This document shows, piece after piece, positions 49,723-63,700 of a stretch of DNA of 64,000 nucleotides. A program made the translations under genes and the position numbers. The stretch is from Ascidia mentula (taxonomy: Eukaryota; Chordata; Ascidiacea; Phlebobranchia; Ascidiidae): contig OX387197.1 in the NCBI GenBank assembly GCA_947561715.1, positions 19,886,266 to 19,950,265 of the forward strand, given 5' to 3'. The number at the start of each line of letters is the position of its first letter. Position 1 is the stretch's first letter. The notes under the pieces are model-generated. The model saw only the letters and a list, made by a program, of their open reading frames with translations, was not told where the DNA came from and did not search any database.

Positions 49723-51187
49723 GTATATTTTTTTCTGCGTTTGCAAAATCACAGAACATGAATCCAAAATAGTTACTGGTCCTCGTTTAGTCGTCTTATA
49801 TGGGGTTAACCGACAAACATGAATACACTGAAACCTTTTAGCGTTCATGAAACTGAGGAGAAATTTAAAAATGACGAATATTTGATTGGTATGAAATCAA
49901 TGCATTTCCACGGATATTTTTGTTACACCAGATTTATGTGGACGATTTGGTAATTTAACTTTAAACAAATATGTTTAAGTTCACTAGCACCAAACTTGCT
50001 TGTCCTACTTGTATAATGCAGCGGGTCTACGCTTACTTGAAGTATCGTCATTAGATTTTTCGTTAAAATGGTTTTAAATCTGGTAGTGTTGGTTTGATTT
50101 AGGGATACAAATCAACTGTATTACTGAAAAATCCTTTGTGAATAGCTGAAATCCTTTCGTGGATTATATTTATTTAAAATAAGTTAATCCTAATTCAAAA
50201 CTACTTCAAACAATATTTACCCCACTTTATTCCATAATGTTGTGTAAATATATCCACTGTGCTTTCAAAAGCTTTCTCCTTTATCTATCAACAATACCTC
50301 CTAAAAAAATATTATTTTTATTATACAAAAGATTTTGACAGATAGACAGGCCGACGGGCACGTAGTAACTGCTTTGTGGTGTTAGTGCGTACGATGTGTT
50401 TATATTGACATAGAATCTTCAATGTAATTTAAAGTCAACTCTGTTAACGGATTTTACATATCAAGCGGAACAAACAAAATAACCAATGCTGCCCTTTTTC
50501 GGATACCATGAGTCGGTTTGATGTAAGTAACAACATAATCCGTTTAGAAATAAACAAAGTTGCCATAAAGACCGTTCTATGAAAACTTTCTTCATGACCC
50601 AAAAATATTCGATGTGGTTTATTGCGGCACATTCGAAAATGGAAGCGGTTGAAACAAAAATGAGATAAAAGAGATCAAATTGCAGAGCGTCGCCTTTTCT
50701 GAAGTGCGAGCGTGAAATACCTTACACGAAAGGTTGAAACCACCAACCTGATTGAACACGTTCACAGAAAAAAAGGCGAAGTGCGCGGAGGTAAGCGGTC
50801 GGATTCCTGGGAGCGTGGATGTGCATACAAAAGTCGCGAAAAAACACACTCGTACCTAAATCTTGCGACAAAAAAGTTCGACTGATCTGCGCAATGATGG
50901 GAAATTAGTAAATCAGAAAAGCAGAAAATCCAAATTGCCAAAAGAACAAAAAAAGTTCTAGTATTGCACCAGTACATATTTTAAAATACCCCTTAAATCC
51001 CTTGACGTTTGCAATGTTAGTAATTTGGGGTGAGTTAATCTAAACAATGCAGCGAAATGTTGTTATCAAGAAATGCTGAAATGTTTGAAGCCTAAAAGTT
51101 TCTAACACACTAGCAATGAAGAAATTTCCATATCCATCTCGTTTACCTAAAACGTTTTGAAATTCACTGAATCGTAGCCAGCAATGT

Positions 51188-51304
51188 CAGCTTGGAGGTC
51201 AGAAGGGCGCAACAACAAGGGTTTCAAAATTTTCCGCTGCACTTTCACCACCGAAACTGATCACGCACGATTGCATTTCGGGGCTGGCCCAAACGTTAGA
51301 CAAA
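51188..51304. repeat. R repeat, copy E
   Basis: R family copy with the full core; equivalent to copy B (6470-6595) by position. It ends about 400 bases before the gene 3 start. Confidence 0.6.
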
Positions 51305-51708
51305 GACGCATTCATTTTTTCGCCGCGTTTTCAAAATCACGTAAAACATCTCCCAATGACAGCATTTCGTGCTCTGGTTCAGTCGTCAGTTATAAAGTTC
51401 AACGACAAATATATACATGTAAAACCTTTTAGCGTACATAAAACCGTAGGGGTTTCACCAGCGTGAATTATGTGGAAACGAGGATTTGTTTTGAAATGGC
51501 GCATATTCAGACAGTTTGGTTGGCGTGAAAGCAATGCATTAGCACGAGTTGTTTTATTACAATGGGTTATCCATGCTTGTCTGCTCGATTGTATGGGGCA
51601 GGGTTGGAATTCCTGCTTAAAAATGGATCGTTTGTCCCACCTTTACTATATGTTTTTGTGGAAACAGTTAGGCATCAGCGCTCTTTGGTTAGCGCTAATG
51701 TAGCAAAC

Positions 51709-51778
51709 ATGAAGTTGGCTTTGTTAAATGTGGTGACTGTTCTTGTTTTTTGTGAAAACTTTGCATACGGACAAACTG
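51709..51778 (+). CDS. Gene 3 exon 1: signal peptide
   Basis: Encodes MKLALLNVVTVLVFCENFAY then GQT; hydrophobic core and likely cleavage before or after the AYG. Phase 1 exit at gtaagt. A possible splice acceptor (aatgtag) lies five bases before the ATG. Confidence 0.88.
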
Positions 51779-54700
51779 GTAAGTGGTACAGTTTTTTTGC
51801 AAATAAAAGATGATAATATGTACCGTTGTGTAGATGTAACTGAAAACTTCGATGTGACTTCAGTTGGCAGTAACACCGGACTGGACATGACCACTTTCAC
51901 GGAACCGTCTACAACCATTCAAGGACAACCGGACACCACATTAACCTATGAATTTTCAACTACCGCTCAAATAATGGAAAATACAAGTAAATAAAATATC
52001 ACAAACATATATCACGGATTGCATTACGTATCTCTTTATACACGTGCATAAAAACGCCAATCACTTTGCCGGTACGAATGTTGTTAGGTGGTATTAGTGT
52101 TTTCTTCTTCGAATGACCTTCTTTTCTTTCACAGTCGAAGTCAAAACCGAAAATTTGCTACAGCTTCTTGAAACGACCAATTTGACGGACGATATAAATG
52201 GTTTTCATTACTATGTATATGACTATTCGTTGCCACCCGTCAACATTATCATTGACGGGGGGAGTGATATGTACGACGGCGGAAATCAAGTAGGTTAACC
52301 CGACACAAACCAAGTGATTTGAATTCATTACATCAAAATTAAAATTTATTTGACAGGTTTTTTTTACCGTCAACAATAGTCGCACTCTGGCTGAGTACAA
52401 CCGAACATATTAGTAAGTTTATTTTTTTTAAAATAGACACAACCTCTGCTTGATCGTATTTTTAAAATCGCAGTGGACCAGGTTTTTCATTTTCTTCACT
52501 CACAACTCATCCGTTTGTTGGATTTTTCTTCATTAATTCGACAAACAACTCTAGTGAAAGATATTCCATTGAGGTAAGCGCTACGCAAACCCAATTCCCA
52601 CCAGTGCGGTTTTCTGTAGCCCCGTGACTATTTCTGAGTGTGGAGAACATCAGACGATTTTCAGGTGAATGTAAACACATTTAACATTCTTGTTTTCCAA
52701 TAGGTTCAATCGGATCTTGGGGCAGACGGTGCAGGAACTTATCAAGACTTTTCCGGAACGGCAAAGTACGGGGACTACGTGCTTCACTTTAGTGGAGGTC
52801 AAGTATTTGGAGCCAATACAGCGAGTGTTATTCAGGTGTTTTTCTACATTGCGCGGGTAAGACAGATTACTTAAATTTAAATTAAATTGAAACGAAGTCA
52901 TGGTGTGAACCGTTTTGTGCAGACGGAAAACAATCTTGCCTTTTCATTCTGGCCAACAACCAGAAGCGACCAAAGACAAAATTCGCAAAGTTTTGCCACA
53001 CTTGAAGGAAATGCAAAGGATGTTGTTTTCGGTTACATGCTGTTATCAACGTAAGTTTGTGTTGCCTATAATTAGAAATACTACCAATAGCCACGGTTAA
53101 CAACGCAAAACAAAAAACCTTCCCGTTTTCATAAACTAATATAGTAGATCTAGTAATCCTGTATTTATGAGTTGCGACATCCCGGTCGAAAAAGTGATTA
53201 GACATAACTTTGTAGACAACACTACCGCATTGATAGTTCTTAAAAGAACTTTACAGGTGTAAGTGAACAATCAAATGGTATATATTTAAACTGCAACCGA
53301 CACAAATGGCATTCAAAAACGTTCGGTAACCAATAAACTTACCCGAGATTAAAAAAAAAATCAGTTAGCTGAAAATAACTCTTTGTATTTTTATTGTAGC
53401 ATTATACCAGGCCGTGAAATCCTTCAATGTGAATTGCAAACAACAATGTTCAATACCTTGACAACTCTGACTGAAGCAGGTAAGACTATTTCCAGAATTA
53501 GTATTTTATTACCCAAAATGCAGCAGAAGCTAAACGGGACTCAAACCCTGACAGCATCCGTTGGCGTAAAAAATATATAAGCCATCTTTTGTGATAATGG
53601 TAAATTGTACCGACGGGTGGCTATAGTTATTATGTATTGCAATTTATTGTTCATATTCCCAGACTCAGAAACACGAGGTTATTATATTTTTTGATTTGTT
53701 GCTGAAAAAACTTTATTGTCATGTAGATTTCATCAAAAACCAACTACCAGAGTTAAACCACGATAGTAAGTACAGACCATATTAATAATTTTGCGGCTAC
53801 ATTAGGATTATTGTCGTTGTGAATGCCTTGTTTCTTTAGATGACAACAAAACAGAAGAAATCTTGAAACGACTGAAATCCAGGGATTTTACAAAACACAT
53901 AAAGAACTTCTACGAATACCGATACGACGATTATTCTTCTCCCATAGAAAGAATAGTTGACGGGGGAGAAAATATGTACAATGATGGAAACATAGTAAAC
54001 ATTCTTCTGTAAATAATCCTCAAGCTTACGCTTTTGTTTTCATTTTTAGGTTTATTTCAGCGTGAATGGTAACTGTTCGTCAACTGAATATAATGATATT
54101 TACAAGTACGTTTGACTTTTATATCCTACTTGAAACAAACTTTATTTAAAATAAAATATATGGGTAGAGAATTGTTCATACTCTGTTTTATTTGATGTTT
54201 TGTGCCATTGTTTTAGCGAACATGAATACTCCTTTGTTACCCTCACCGGATATCCATTTTTGGCGTTTTTTCACATCAAAGCCTCCCATGATCGAAGCAA
54301 TGTATATTCCATAAAGGTAACCGGGCATTTTCTGTCGCTTACACTGCAACAAACTTGTTTGTTTATTACTGAATAAAAATCGCAATTTTTAGGTCCGATC
54401 AAGAATCGGTGCATACAGCCGAACTGATGCCTTTACCGGTTTTGTTTCTTATGAAAATTATACGCTATCATACAAAGGAATTCAGTATATCGAGGGCTAC
54501 ACCCCAACCGTGTGTGAAGTTTTTTTCTGCATCGAACAGGTGAACCACAAAATATTCGGTAACATGATAAGGCAGTATGCCACAATGCAATACAAACACT
54601 TAAACCAGAACGCTGATAAAGAAAAAAATATTTGTCGTCGTAAACAATTCCGTAGGCAAATATGAACTAGGTCTACCAAAGAATGCTCTCAAGCTTGGTG

Positions 54701-57700
54701 CTTGTTTTAGAACCAAACCGACATTGAGTTCACATTCACCAATATTCCAAACAGAAGAAGTGATTCTTTTTTTACCAGGACTGAAACAAACAACTTCCTT
54801 GGTTACACTTTGTTGTCAACGTAAGTTGGTTTTTAGTGTTTTGGCGAATTTACTACTAAATTTAACGCTTCTAAATTCACGTAGCTGCAGTAACGTCCAC
54901 ATTCTTGCGTTCCTTATATATTTTAAACTTTTTAAAGCAACGATACTTCTGTTCTTTAAAAACCAGAATATCTCCGGGACGCTCTATTCCGCACCAACAA
55001 ATAGAAAGTACAATGCTTGATATGCTAATGACCTTCACCAACGGTGAGATATGATTTGGTTCATACATTTTCAAAACAAAACCCTTGTTTGTGCGCTGTG
55101 GCAGTTACATGCAAAATTAGAGGCAAAGAAAAGTTAACAATTGTTGCACTAAATTACCACTTCGTAAAGCAAATCTATAACCTTATGTTTTGTGCTTTCA
55201 TTGTAAACACTAGGTGAAATGCAACAATTTGAGGTGCATGTCAACAACACTGTTTAAATTTAAATGAAAACATAGTATATAATCGGTCATCAGGCATCCC
55301 AGAAAAATAGCACACACACCGAATTGCTTTGCGACCAATCTTATTTGAAACGACCAGTTTTTGCATATTTGTGCAGTCGATATCAGTCATCATACTTATT
55401 TCAATGGTCATTCAACACCAAACAAGAAACCTAACATATGCTAATGATAAAAGTTAGGAGAATACTGCAAGGTTATTTCATGTTAATATCTTTGTTGTTG
55501 CAGGTACTGTTGACCAAGTCGATGAAACACAACAAAATACATCCGGTTAATTATTCTTACTTTTCTTTATGCGTAGCATTTACTGTTGTTTGACTAACAT
55601 GTTCTGATGATATAGTTGCCAACGCCACCGAAACTGTTTTGGAACGACTGAGATCCACTAATTGGATAAGATATGCAAAATCGTTTCATGCATATCGATA
55701 TGATGATTACTCGCATCCAATAAACATGATATCTAATGGCGGAGAGAACATGCTTAACAAGGGAAATTACGTAGGTGTTAAAAGAGCAATTTGATGATGT
55801 TCGGATGTTTTCGCAAACACATGGTCTAAAACCGAAAATCTAAAGTAAACTGGTATCTTACATGGTACAAAAATGGCCCCTACGTCAGGGCTTATCTGTC
55901 TCCCTAGACACCGATTTTAATTAAATAAAAAAATTTTGCGACCCCTCGAAACAGTGGCTTTAATCTAGCCTGTAGCTGAGATGCTTTGTTATCCAATAAC
56001 TGGTGTGTTATGTACGAAAGGTAAACAATAATTTATTTAAAAAAAGGAAAAAAATACAGTTCATGTTTGCATTTTCAGATTTATCTTGCCTTGAATGGAT
56101 CTGGTCGTTTTGTAGAATATGATCAAATCTTCTAGTAAGTATTTAGCAATAAAAGTAAATGAGAATACATGATACCTTTTTCACATACACAAATATTTCT
56201 AGTGGTTACGACTATTCGTTTTCAACGCTTTCCATTCACCCGTTCACTGCTGTTCTGTACACGAACACAACTGACAGAACAAAAAGAAGTTACACAATCG
56301 AGGTGACAATTGTTATGTTCTTCCACACCTTATATGTTACGTCAAATTTAGTAATTTCGTATTATCTATGTCCAACACATGTTTAAGGCGAGACATTGTA
56401 ATCCTTTTAAACAAAACATGACAGTTATATAACCCACAACCATAACTGCACGGTTTTTCTCTCCAGGATCGTAGGTAACCTTGTGTCCCCACAGTAGGAA
56501 AACTATGTTTCATTTCTTAAGTATAAAACGTTAGTTTAATGTTAAATTGCCCGTACCATATCTGGTTGTCCTCGGTAATTTTCGATGCAACGATTGTAAG
56601 TATGTACACTGTTTACATAGGCGTGGTCGAGACTTCATTCAATTGGACGAACATCCTCTCTAAGCGGCTCAGTATCAAATAAAGTTTCCGTACTGTCTTT
56701 CAAAAGTTTACAATATTATGATGGACATTACCCTACTGTCTGTAATGTGTTTTTCGTCATAACTACGGTGAGCCAAATTTAGTTTATTTTGTTATATTTC
56801 AACAGTGATTTTATTGATACTATCGTTATTTATCAATTTTTAAAGTTGTGCCCATGATTAACAAATTTACACTACTTTAGACACAAGATCGGGATCGGTT
56901 TGAATTTACGCAGCATTATTCATACAACAAGTGGGTTAAGGCCACAGTTTATGGAAATGTCAGCAACTTTTTGTTCGGTTACACACTTCTATCTAAGTAA
57001 GTTACTTCACACAAGTCATTTATTGAGATAGACGTCAATCAATTTGTCAGCTTGCGACATGGCTTTTCAATTAGTTCAGTTTTAACTGCGAAAAATTGTT
57101 CATATAGTAGGCTGTAAATTTGACGCATTTATTGTATCATGTTTATTTTACGATAAAGCAATGTTCCTGGCCATGACTTCACACAACCACAATTGGGAAA
57201 AATAATGCGTGACTTGCTTACAACTTTAAACAATGGTAAGTGACAAGTAAACTTATGTTAGTTCTGTAAAAGTACTATACATCATACAATGTGTCATGTG
57301 TCAAATAACTTATACATGCCTTGATTGAACTAAACAATTTATTTTACAAGTTCGCATACAACTGTAATTCTATATTTTATATCCGTGTCGACATTGCATC
57401 TCTATGAACATTTGTACCAATTATTGTTACCGGCATGACATAATGCAGTGAATATATTATGAGTAGCAGATAAAGTAAAGTCAGGTTCTTTATGTCATGA
57501 AATGCTGGCAAACCATGCGAAAGAAGAAACTGAAAATAATTTCGGTTTTGCAGGTTCACTTTTGGACGAACAGTCAGCTGACCCACGCAGTAAGCTTACA
57601 AATAACTTTCGTTGGTTTATTGCTTTCATTTATTTGTAACATATGTTCATAGTTACAACGGAAACACAAGTTGTTGTAGAACGTCTCATGGCATCAAATT

Positions 57701-60700
57701 TAACATATCATATAAAAGACTTTTATCCTTATCGATACGATGATTACTCTTATCCGATCAACTCGATATACAGAAGCGACAACATGTTTTATCAAGGAAA
57801 TTACGTGAGGCTGTCTTTATATATATATATATATATATATGTAAGCTTTTTTGCTTTTAGGTGTACTTCTTTGTTAATGGGGATGGCTGTCTTGCCGAAT
57901 ATAACCGCACATATAAGTAAGTTTAAGAAACCTTTATTGGGAGGCTACTATTACAATATATTTTATATTTTACCTCAATACATGATAAAACAAAAATAAA
58001 GCACAAGAACTTTACTTGTGAGTGTATTGTAGGATGAAATGACGTTTTATTTGATTTGTATGTGTTGTTTCTACAGCGGTTCAGGTTATTCATTTTCTAC
58101 ACTGGCCATTCATCCATTTACGTCGATTTTGTACATCAATTTGACTAGGCCCATGCAGAACAAATACTCCATCGAGGTAGCACACAAACTTACAAATGAA
58201 ATGCAAAAACACTGCAAACAATTAATTTGATAAATTTTACCAACGTCACATGGCACTGAACAAGTTTTATTGTACCATGTAAACGTTCGCAAAACGATAC
58301 TACAACTGGAATGTCATGCTGGACGTAAAGAGGAACGTATCATGATTTATTGTTTAAAATCATGATTATATTCATTTAGAAATAACTTGAATAACACATA
58401 ATAACAACGGTTTTTAATTTGGTGGACATATTTCTTCGCATGAGCTATTAATAAAACGTTGTGTGATTAATGTACTGTTTTTGTATAAAGATATTTCTTT
58501 AAGGTTCGATCGAGATATTTTCAGCACCCTTTACGTACAACTTTCTCTGGCTCCGTTTTAAACGGGGATTACGTTTTGACATTCGAAGGTGTCCAGTACT
58601 ACGAAGGATATTATCCGACAGTTTGTAAGGTCTTTTTCTATATTACACAGGTAAACGAATCATGTATAGTGCATTCACTTATTTTGGGCAAAAAATAGCC
58701 AAAAAAACTGTCAATTTGGGGCAGTGTTTCTCAAACTTTTTTTCTGCAAATTTTAAAGTATGTTTGTTTTGGTAAATCCTGCGATAACAAAACAATAGCA
58801 AGTCAATTTACCTGTAGGTTTGTTTGTTTTCAGAATCAAACGAAATTTGATTTTACGTTTACGGAGCATTTCCGAGTTTTCAGACAATACATAGCTACGG
58901 TAAATGTTAATACGACATTTGGTGTTTTGGGGTATACTCTACTGTCCACGTAAGTATCGTTTTCGTTTTTGAAAACTGTTTGGTCCTTGGTGGGTTGTTT
59001 CAGATGTTAACAAAAAGTCATTTTCAAATCAATAAAGTTACAACAATACAATGAAAATAGCAATACCTTGTAAGAAATGAATGAACTTGAACATTACAGC
59101 TTCGTTCCTGGTCGAGCAATAACGCAATTGCAGCTGGAGGCAACAATGCTGAATATGCTGATTGCCATAACAAGCAGTAAAGTGTTTTTGTTATAACGTA
59201 TAGGAAATTATAATTGGGCTTACTTGTTGTGGTATATGTTTAGTAGTTCCGTTAACAACTTGTTTAGTTTTTTGTTTGAAATCCCAGGCTGTAACAGCAA
59301 AACGTTTGTTTTTGATTGCGGATATTTGTTTGTTGAATTTAATTTGTTTTTAGGAACAGTTTTGTTCGAACGAGCCCTGAACCCAGGTTAGTAACATCTT
59401 CAGATTATTTTTGATGTTAGACAGTAGGTCAGAACTAAAGAATATAAAATCAATGTAGAGCATCAATCCAGGTTATTTTACTATTCCAATTTTACATGTG
59501 AGCGATTTTTAACTGGTGCACAGTAAATTACACAATTTTCACGTATATTAATTTTGCATATTGATGGTTTCTGCTGTGTAGTTGCAGAAGACACATCATT
59601 CATGGTTGACCGTTTCATATCATCGGATTTAACAAGGCGGATGGTTGACTTTCACCGTTACAGATACGATGGTCAAACATACCCTGTTGGCTATATAGCC
59701 AATGGTGGGGACAACATGTTTTCCGGTGGAAATCGTGTAAGACATGCATTGAAGTTGACATCACACTTCCTAAATTATTCTTTCATGCTATCAGGTTTGG
59801 TTTGGAGCAGGCGGGGACGGGGGATTTGTTAAATACAATCAAACTTATAAGTAAGACTTAAGACGGGTAATGCTGGAAAAAAAGTAAGATAAGCTATAAA
59901 TTGTTTGTGTTGTTTAGCGGTTCAAACTATTCGTTTACAACTCTTGCTGTTCATCCGTTTTTGGCGCTTCTGCATGCTGACTCCAATGGCTTGGAATCCA
60001 AAACTTACTCTATTGAGGTAAGTCAGTATCTACTACTTCACAGTTGAAAACAAAAATGTACGTTTAAATCTATCGACTGCCCCTGATATCTGCACGCCAA
60101 AGCATTTTGCCTCAAATCCATTGTTGCAGCAATTCAGTTTACCTTTTTAATGATACACTTGTATGGTACACGCCTTGAATTTTTCTATGGTTGAATCGTT
60201 ATTTTTAATCACTGCAATTAAGGTAAGCGCATTAGAAGTCGTCAAAAATATTTTCGAGGGCGTGTACCATACAAATCCTTGATCAAACAGGTAACCTGAT
60301 ATGCAGCAACAATGGATTTTGAGGTAAAATGCTTTGGTGTTTTTCCACAAACGATTTTTGAAGGCGCTCGAACATGTGTGTTTATAAAACTTTAGCAATT
60401 ATGTTGTTTCCAAACAACAGCGCATGTGTTTTTCTAACGCTTTGTTGCTTTATAAAGGTGTGGTCAAATCTCGTTCAATACGGCAGCAACTCTTTTACCG
60501 GATCAGTTTCAAATCGGGTCTACACGCTGTCATTTCGAGGAATTTATTACCAACGGCGATATTACTACAATTGGTGGAATCGAAGACACTATCCGACCGT
60601 GAACAAAATATTTTTCTACATTGCGCAGGTATAAATTAAGTAATGACTCAAACTAGTGGGACTTCTTGTTTGTTTACATTTTTTGCTTTAAAGTGTAATT

Positions 60701-63700
60701 CGAAAAAACTTTTCAGAACGCAAGCAAGTTTGACTTTTCTTTCGAGGAAGGTTCTACTTGGGCTGGTCGGTACAGACGAAGTAGAGCTAACTTGCACGGA
60801 AATGGAAGAAAAGTTTTGTTTGGTTTCATTCTGTTATCCACGTGAGAAAAAAACTATCTAATTTCTGGACATATAAAACAGTATATCGAAAAACGAATTA
60901 CACATAAAATCTTATGGGATCCACGTGTTGGTAAATAGTTTTACAAAACATGATTTTCTTCAACTAAAATCCCACTTTTAATAGGTTAATTACCTTCAAT
61001 TTTTTTTCATTATACGAAATTTCAAAATCTAACTATTTTTAGCATGGTACCTGGTCATCAGATCACCCAGTCTCAATTGGAAGCTACGATGCAAGCCTTG
61101 TTGTCTGTCTTAACAAACCGTAAGCAATACAGATATTGTGAAACTTTTGTGGGGTAATCTTTAAAGAATTATGGTCAAAAAGTTTTAGTGCATACCGTAA
61201 ACAGATATTACTCAAGGAAATGCAATTTGAGGCAATTAACACCAATTTTGCATAGTTATGAAGTTTAAGAATACAGTATGTCATAATAATATACTTAAAT
61301 ATACTTTTCGATTCCAGACACAGTTAACGGAAATGAAACACCAGAACAAAATAGTAAGAAATCTTTATTTTTTGTTTAGATTTAGTGTTTAGCGTGATTT
61401 CAATACCTAAATATAGTTGGTGTTTAAGATAGCCCAAAATTCGACCTTCTTCGACAAGCATGTTTGTGTTTCTATGCTACTGATTACAATTTCCATGAAT
61501 AGATCTCATTTACAAACAAGCATGCACAATTTTAAACTTTCGTAGTGTGGTTTAAATTTTTTTTATTGCCATAAATATGTTTTGTTTCAAGTTTTCAAGG
61601 AAACAACGAACGCATTGGAAAGAATAAAATCGAAGGATTACACGAAACGCTTTACGGATTTTAATTTCTACCAATATGACGACACCACTGAACCGATTAA
61701 TAGAATAGTTAATGGTGGAAGCAACACTTTCTATGATGGAAACTATGTAAGATTAAACATTGTTTTATCCTTTTTAAAAAATATAACCTACGTATTTTTA
61801 ATCTGAAGGTGTATTTTCGTGCGAACGGAGATGGAGGATTTGTTGAATATAACAAAACCTATTTGTAAGTCACAAATAATGTTTCCATTCCTGCAAGTAA
61901 TCCTCGTTTGTTTGACGTTCTTTATGATATATATATTTCGCCTGTATTTGCAGGCACAAATAATGTTTTATTTTTGTGCATTATATGCTCTAAAGCAGCT
62001 CTTACTTTTTAGTGGGACAGACTACTCCTTTTCAACAGTTGTTACTCATCCCTTTGTAGCGCTTTTTTACTCCAACTCGACAAAAGCTAGAAAAATAAGT
62101 TATTCCATTGAGGTAATATAAAAAGAAACACGTTTTTTGTTCCACAAATTATGACTTTTAGTAATGACAAATAATGACTAACAACCAATGACTCTGAAGT
62201 CGAATCCTTCCGATATGACTCCATGAGATCGTCAGCTCAATAATGTTAATAAACAAAACACATTCAAGACTTTTGGTGCACTAGGTTGGACCTTTTAGTT
62301 TACTGAAAACAAATACGGGCGTTTAATTTGTTTGGTGTGGATTTAAGAATGAAATTGTTGCAGTTAAGTGCTAAAGAATGTAAATGTATTGTAGTGTGAA
62401 GGTTGCTGATTTTTCTGGACTAGGTCATTGCTTCTCAAGGTGTTATCATACCAATGATACGATTAGGCTATCAATGTGATATTATTAGACGGCAAAAATA
62501 TATTAATGTGTTTACACAGCGCATAAGGTCTATTTACTCCATAAATTTGTGTCACAGTAGATTTATTTATAATTCTTTCCATTGAAACCGCCAAAACAGC
62601 GTTTGTAATTGTATCAATTGCCTCGTCGCATATTTACGTTCGCAATTTTTTTCATGCAACTCCACAACATTCACAAATACTCGCAACCGATTTACCCAAA
62701 CATAGTCGTGCATTTTATAACCGAAAAACAGGAATTATACGAGCAGACAGTGTGACAGTAACTGTTTTCTTTCTTAAAAAATAATACAGAAAGATTTCTT
62801 TTTTAGGTCTGGTCGAAATTTATTTATGTTCGTTCAACAAGTACGTTTGTTGGTTCTGTTTCCAACGGTGATTACGTGTTGTCCTTTCGTGGAGTTCAAT
62901 TTTACGAAAACAACGAACCGACTGTGTGCAAAGTCTTTTTTGCCGTAACTGAGGTAAACAAACAGAAAATATAAAAGTTTTCATTTTTGTAACAAGTTTT
63001 TTCCACTAATAAACACTATTAACGGATTTACTCATAATTCTGTGAATAAAGAGACTGGCCCATACTGTTAAAAACATTGACATGTTTTATTTATTTGAAA
63101 CGTTTCGGCAAGAACGTATGTCATCATCAGTTGAAAGTGACGTGGTTGGTCTAGCTCCAGGATTATATAGAGCTGGCCTAACTGACGTATTCCACTGTTT
63201 CTAAATTGTTTTAATCGATGTAAATGAATAAATAGCAGCACATTTGCATTGAAACAAAACATTACGTTAATGTTTCATACAATGGCATGATTGGCAGGAT
63301 CGCCCCACCGCGCGGGTCCTTACTGGCGATCACAGCTATCGTATCAAAATCATTAGGCTTACAGTCTTCGCAGCCCAGGCATTGCAGCCTAGCTGGATCA
63401 GTCACTTTTCCCGACAAGTCGGAGCGAGATCTGAAAAATCAAGCTCCCGGTGAGGTTTAAACTCACGACCTTGGGCTAACCAGACCGAACGCTCTAGGAA
63501 AAATGTGTCTGATCTCGCTAGGCTGCAATGCCTGGGCTGCGAAACCTATAAAAATAATAATTTTCATTGCATTAATTACGTTTATCAGTTTAAGTACGTA
63601 AAATTTGCACTTAGTTGTTGTTTTTAAGAGCACATCCGCCGTTGACCATACATTCACCGAACAATGCAGTACGTATTACTGGGCTTGTAGATATGGGCAA

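Larger units (their letters stand above)
41571..51310. repeat. Segmental duplication, copy 2
   Basis: Partner of 1-6595. The duplicated DNA begins inside the intron before the last calcium-binding EGF exon of gene 2 and runs past its 3' end to near the gene 3 start. It is longer than copy 1 because of the gypsy-type element (41936-44304) and extra intergenic stretches near 48560-49130 and 49300-49560. Confidence 0.88.
47948..51708. other. Intergenic region between genes 2 and 3
   Basis: No supported gene. Most of it matches 4290-6595. It holds three R repeat copies (48670, 49608, 51188). The stretch just before gene 3 (51310-51708) is unique in the window; I see no clear TATA box. Confidence 0.6.

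Noticed and set aside
51562-51813. Upstream start for gene 3
   Set aside because: The frame is open further upstream, but the longer N-terminus has no signal peptide at its start, and the ATG at 51709 matches the gene 2 layout.
58722-58760. Possible hAT terminal repeat (cagtgtttctcaaactttt)
   Set aside because: It looks like one end of a hAT element, but I find no matching second end or target duplication.
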